Shown here one piece after another: positions 62,701 through 64,000 of a stretch of DNA of 64,000 nt. Position numbers and translations under genes: made by a program. Every line of letters starts with the position of its first letter. Position 1 is the stretch's first letter. This DNA comes from Halotia branconii CENA392. GTDB taxonomy: Bacteria > Cyanobacteriota > Cyanobacteriia > Cyanobacteriales > Nostocaceae. The notes under the pieces were generated by a model that saw only the letters and a list, made by a program, of their open reading frames with translations, had not been told where the DNA came from and searched no databases. Location: NCBI RefSeq assembly GCF_029953635.1, contig NZ_CP124543.1, forward strand, positions 2,955,455 to 3,019,454. The letters run 5' to 3'.

Positions 62701-63714
62701 GTGATTAGAGTCGCAATCAACGGTTTTGGGCGTATTGGACGTAACTTTGCACGCTGCTGGATAGGAAGAGAAAATAGCCAACTTGACCTAGTAGCTATTA
62801 ATGACACATCAGATCCCAGAACGAATGCTCACCTCCTAAAGTATGACTCGATGCTAGGAAAGTTAAGGGATGTTGACATTACTGCTGACGATAACTCTAT
62901 CATCGTTAACGGTAAGACCATTAAATGCGTATCTGATCGCAATCCGGAAAACTTGCCTTGGAAAGAGTGGGATATTGACTTGATTATTGAGTCAACAGGT
63001 GTGTTCACCAGCAAGGATGGAGCAATGAAGCACATAAATGGCGGGGCCAAGAAGGTTCTGATCACTGCTCCTGGTAAAAATGAAGATGGTACTTTTGTGA
63101 TGGGCGTGAATCATCACGACTACGATCACAACAAACACCACATCATTAGTAACGCTAGCTGTACTACAAACTGCTTGGCTCCTATCGCCAAAGTGTTGAA
63201 CGATAAATTCGGAATCATCAAAGGCACGATGACCACTACCCACAGCTACACTGGTGATCAGCGCATATTAGACGCTTCCCACCGGGATTTGCGACGGGCA
63301 AGGGCAGCAGCCATCAACATCGTACCGACCTCTACTGGTGCAGCAAAAGCTGTGGCGCTGGTAATCCCAGACCTGAAAGGCAAGCTGAATGGTGTTGCCT
63401 TACGTGTACCTACCCCGAACGTTTCAATGGTAGATTTCGTAGTTCAGGTTGAGAAGCGTACTATTACGGAAGAAGTTAACCAAGCTCTCAAAGATGCTTC
63501 TGAAGGGCCACTCAAAGGCATTTTAGACTACAGTGAACTACAACTGGTATCGTCCGATTATCAAGGTACTGATGCTTCTTCGATTGTCGATGCCAGTTTG
63601 ACTTTAGTTATGGGCAACGACATGGTGAAAGTCATGGCATGGTATGACAATGAATGGGGCTACAGCCAGCGAGTTCTTGATTTAGCTGAACTAGTAGCGC
63701 AAAAATGGGTTTAA
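62701..63714 (+). CDS. gap2: Glyceraldehyde-3-phosphate dehydrogenase, Gap2 (Calvin-cycle type)
   Basis: 337 residues from a GTG at 62701, directly at the canonical start (M/V)[19 protein letters not shown]; an ATG 51 bp upstream gives a non-family extension. Catalytic Cys is in [19 protein letters not shown], catalytic His in [11 protein letters not shown], and the coenzyme loop [16 protein letters not shown] is of the NAD(P)-dual plastid type. Works in carbon fixation. The GTG is preceded by GAGGGCAAG. Convergent with thiL. Confidence 0.96.
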   Translation: MIRVAINGFGRIGRNFARCWIGRENSQLDLVAINDTSDPRTNAHLLKYDSMLGKLRDVDITADDNSIIVNGKTIKCVSDRNPENLPWKEWDIDLIIESTGVFTSKDGAMKHINGGAKKVLITAPGKNEDGTFVMGVNHHDYDHNKHHIISNASCTTNCLAPIAKVLNDKFGIIKGTMTTTHSYTGDQRILDASHRDLRRARAAAINIVPTSTGAAKAVALVIPDLKGKLNGVALRVPTPNVSMVDFVVQVEKRTITEEVNQALKDASEGPLKGILDYSELQLVSSDYQGTDASSIVDASLTLVMGNDMVKVMAWYDNEWGYSQRVLDLAELVAQKWV

Positions 63715-63769
63715 TTTAGTTAGTTGTGAATTGTGAGTGGTCAATTGTTTTAATACTAACGGCTATTGA

Positions 63770-64000
63770 CTATTGACTAAAATGTTGAAAACCCTGGCTG
63801 AGGCTGAGAACTTGGTCAGGGGATTTTTGTTGTTGATCGTGTAATAGTACTTTTGATCCTGCTGTAATATTCCCTATAATAGCCGCACCTTGACCGAGCT
63901 GTTGCACAAATGTATCTGCTGGTTCTTTTGGTAAACACAGGACTAATTCAAAGTCTTCGCCACCATATAAAGCATATTTTAGTGCTTGCTCTTGTGTTAG
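63770..64000 (-). CDS. thiL: Thiamine-monophosphate kinase, C-terminal end (partial)
   Basis: About 76 codons are visible; the start is beyond the window edge. The frame reads LTQEQALKYALYGGEDFELVL, then CLPKEPADTFVQQLGQG, and ends SLSQGFQHFSQ at a TAG (63770-63772). ALYGGEDFELVL is the ThiL C-terminal signature. ThiL phosphorylates thiamine monophosphate to the diphosphate. It is convergent with gap2, with a 55-bp gap. Confidence 0.92.
   Translation of the reverse strand, partial: LTQEQALKYALYGGEDFELVLCLPKEPADTFVQQLGQGAAIIGNITAGSKVLLHDQQQKSPDQVLSLSQGFQHFSQ

Overview
The window is chromosomal DNA of a filamentous, probably heterocyst-forming cyanobacterium (Nostocales: Nostoc/Calothrix/Tolypothrix type). 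The evidence is a standalone photosystem II D2 gene, Psb30, a plastid-type pyruvate dehydrogenase E2, plastid-type Gap2, IctB, a CyaB1-type GAF-GAF-PAS adenylate cyclase, many GCGATCGC (HIP1) octamers, and long intergenic regions filled with short inverted-repeat elements and purine-rich tracts. Most genes are chromosomal housekeeping genes. There is no prophage, CRISPR array, rRNA operon or plasmid replication gene.

Layout. 0-3.4 kb: frameshifted pterin dehydratase, an unannotated small transcript candidate encoding a 23-residue peptide, monocistronic psbD, then a UPF0367-like gene and an ABC ATPase. 3.6-4.5 kb: an IS5-family insertion sequence with TTA target duplication. 4.7-8 kb: YacP-like NYN protein, tRNA-Asn, a small secreted protein, an MBL-like protein, clpP. 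8.8-11.7 kb: an orphan TpsA-type haemagglutinin. 12.5-15 kb: cyaB1. 15.4-21.1 kb: ilvD with divergent lysR, DUF2808 protein, two half-size GDT1 genes, YkgJ-type protein and psb30. 21.2-26 kb: recJ with an insertion derived from a repeat tract, a composite repeat block, rplI, and two related hydrophobic microprotein genes. 26-35.6 kb: acyl-ACP synthetase, YlqD, PDH E2, Uma2, DUF389, rsmE, a TPR protein, an Ala/Lys-rich protein. 36-43.7 kb: lipase-like hydrolase overlapping a VOC gene tail to tail, DUF92/VTE6-like kinase, a PPIase plus an ABC exporter with a degenerate peptidase domain, and tandem rhomboid proteases. 43.7-51 kb: a five-gene envelope operon (DegT aminotransferase, cyanoexosortase, its associated protein, Wza-like, Wzc-like). 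51.8-57.6 kb: a degenerate histidine kinase, ictB, a WGxxGxxG small protein, smpB, a NarL-type regulator. 57.8-64 kb: LMW tyrosine phosphatase, ybaB, murB, murC, nadD, gap2 and the end of thiL.

Themes. Cell-envelope and secretion functions are concentrated between 38 and 56 kb. They include exosortase sorting, polysaccharide export, a PPIase/ABC exporter pair, rhomboids and a small protein with a putative sorting tail. Photosynthesis genes (psbD, psb30, ictB, gap2, half-size Mn exporters) are spread through the window. The most unusual items are the self-contained small-peptide transcript at about 0.6-0.9 kb, the hydrophobic microprotein pair near 25 kb, the pseudo-histidine kinase at 51.8 kb, the internally duplicated Wza-like protein, and at least five families of short non-autonomous repeats, one of which appears to have become coding sequence inside recJ. 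No complete novel defence or biosynthetic system is evident.
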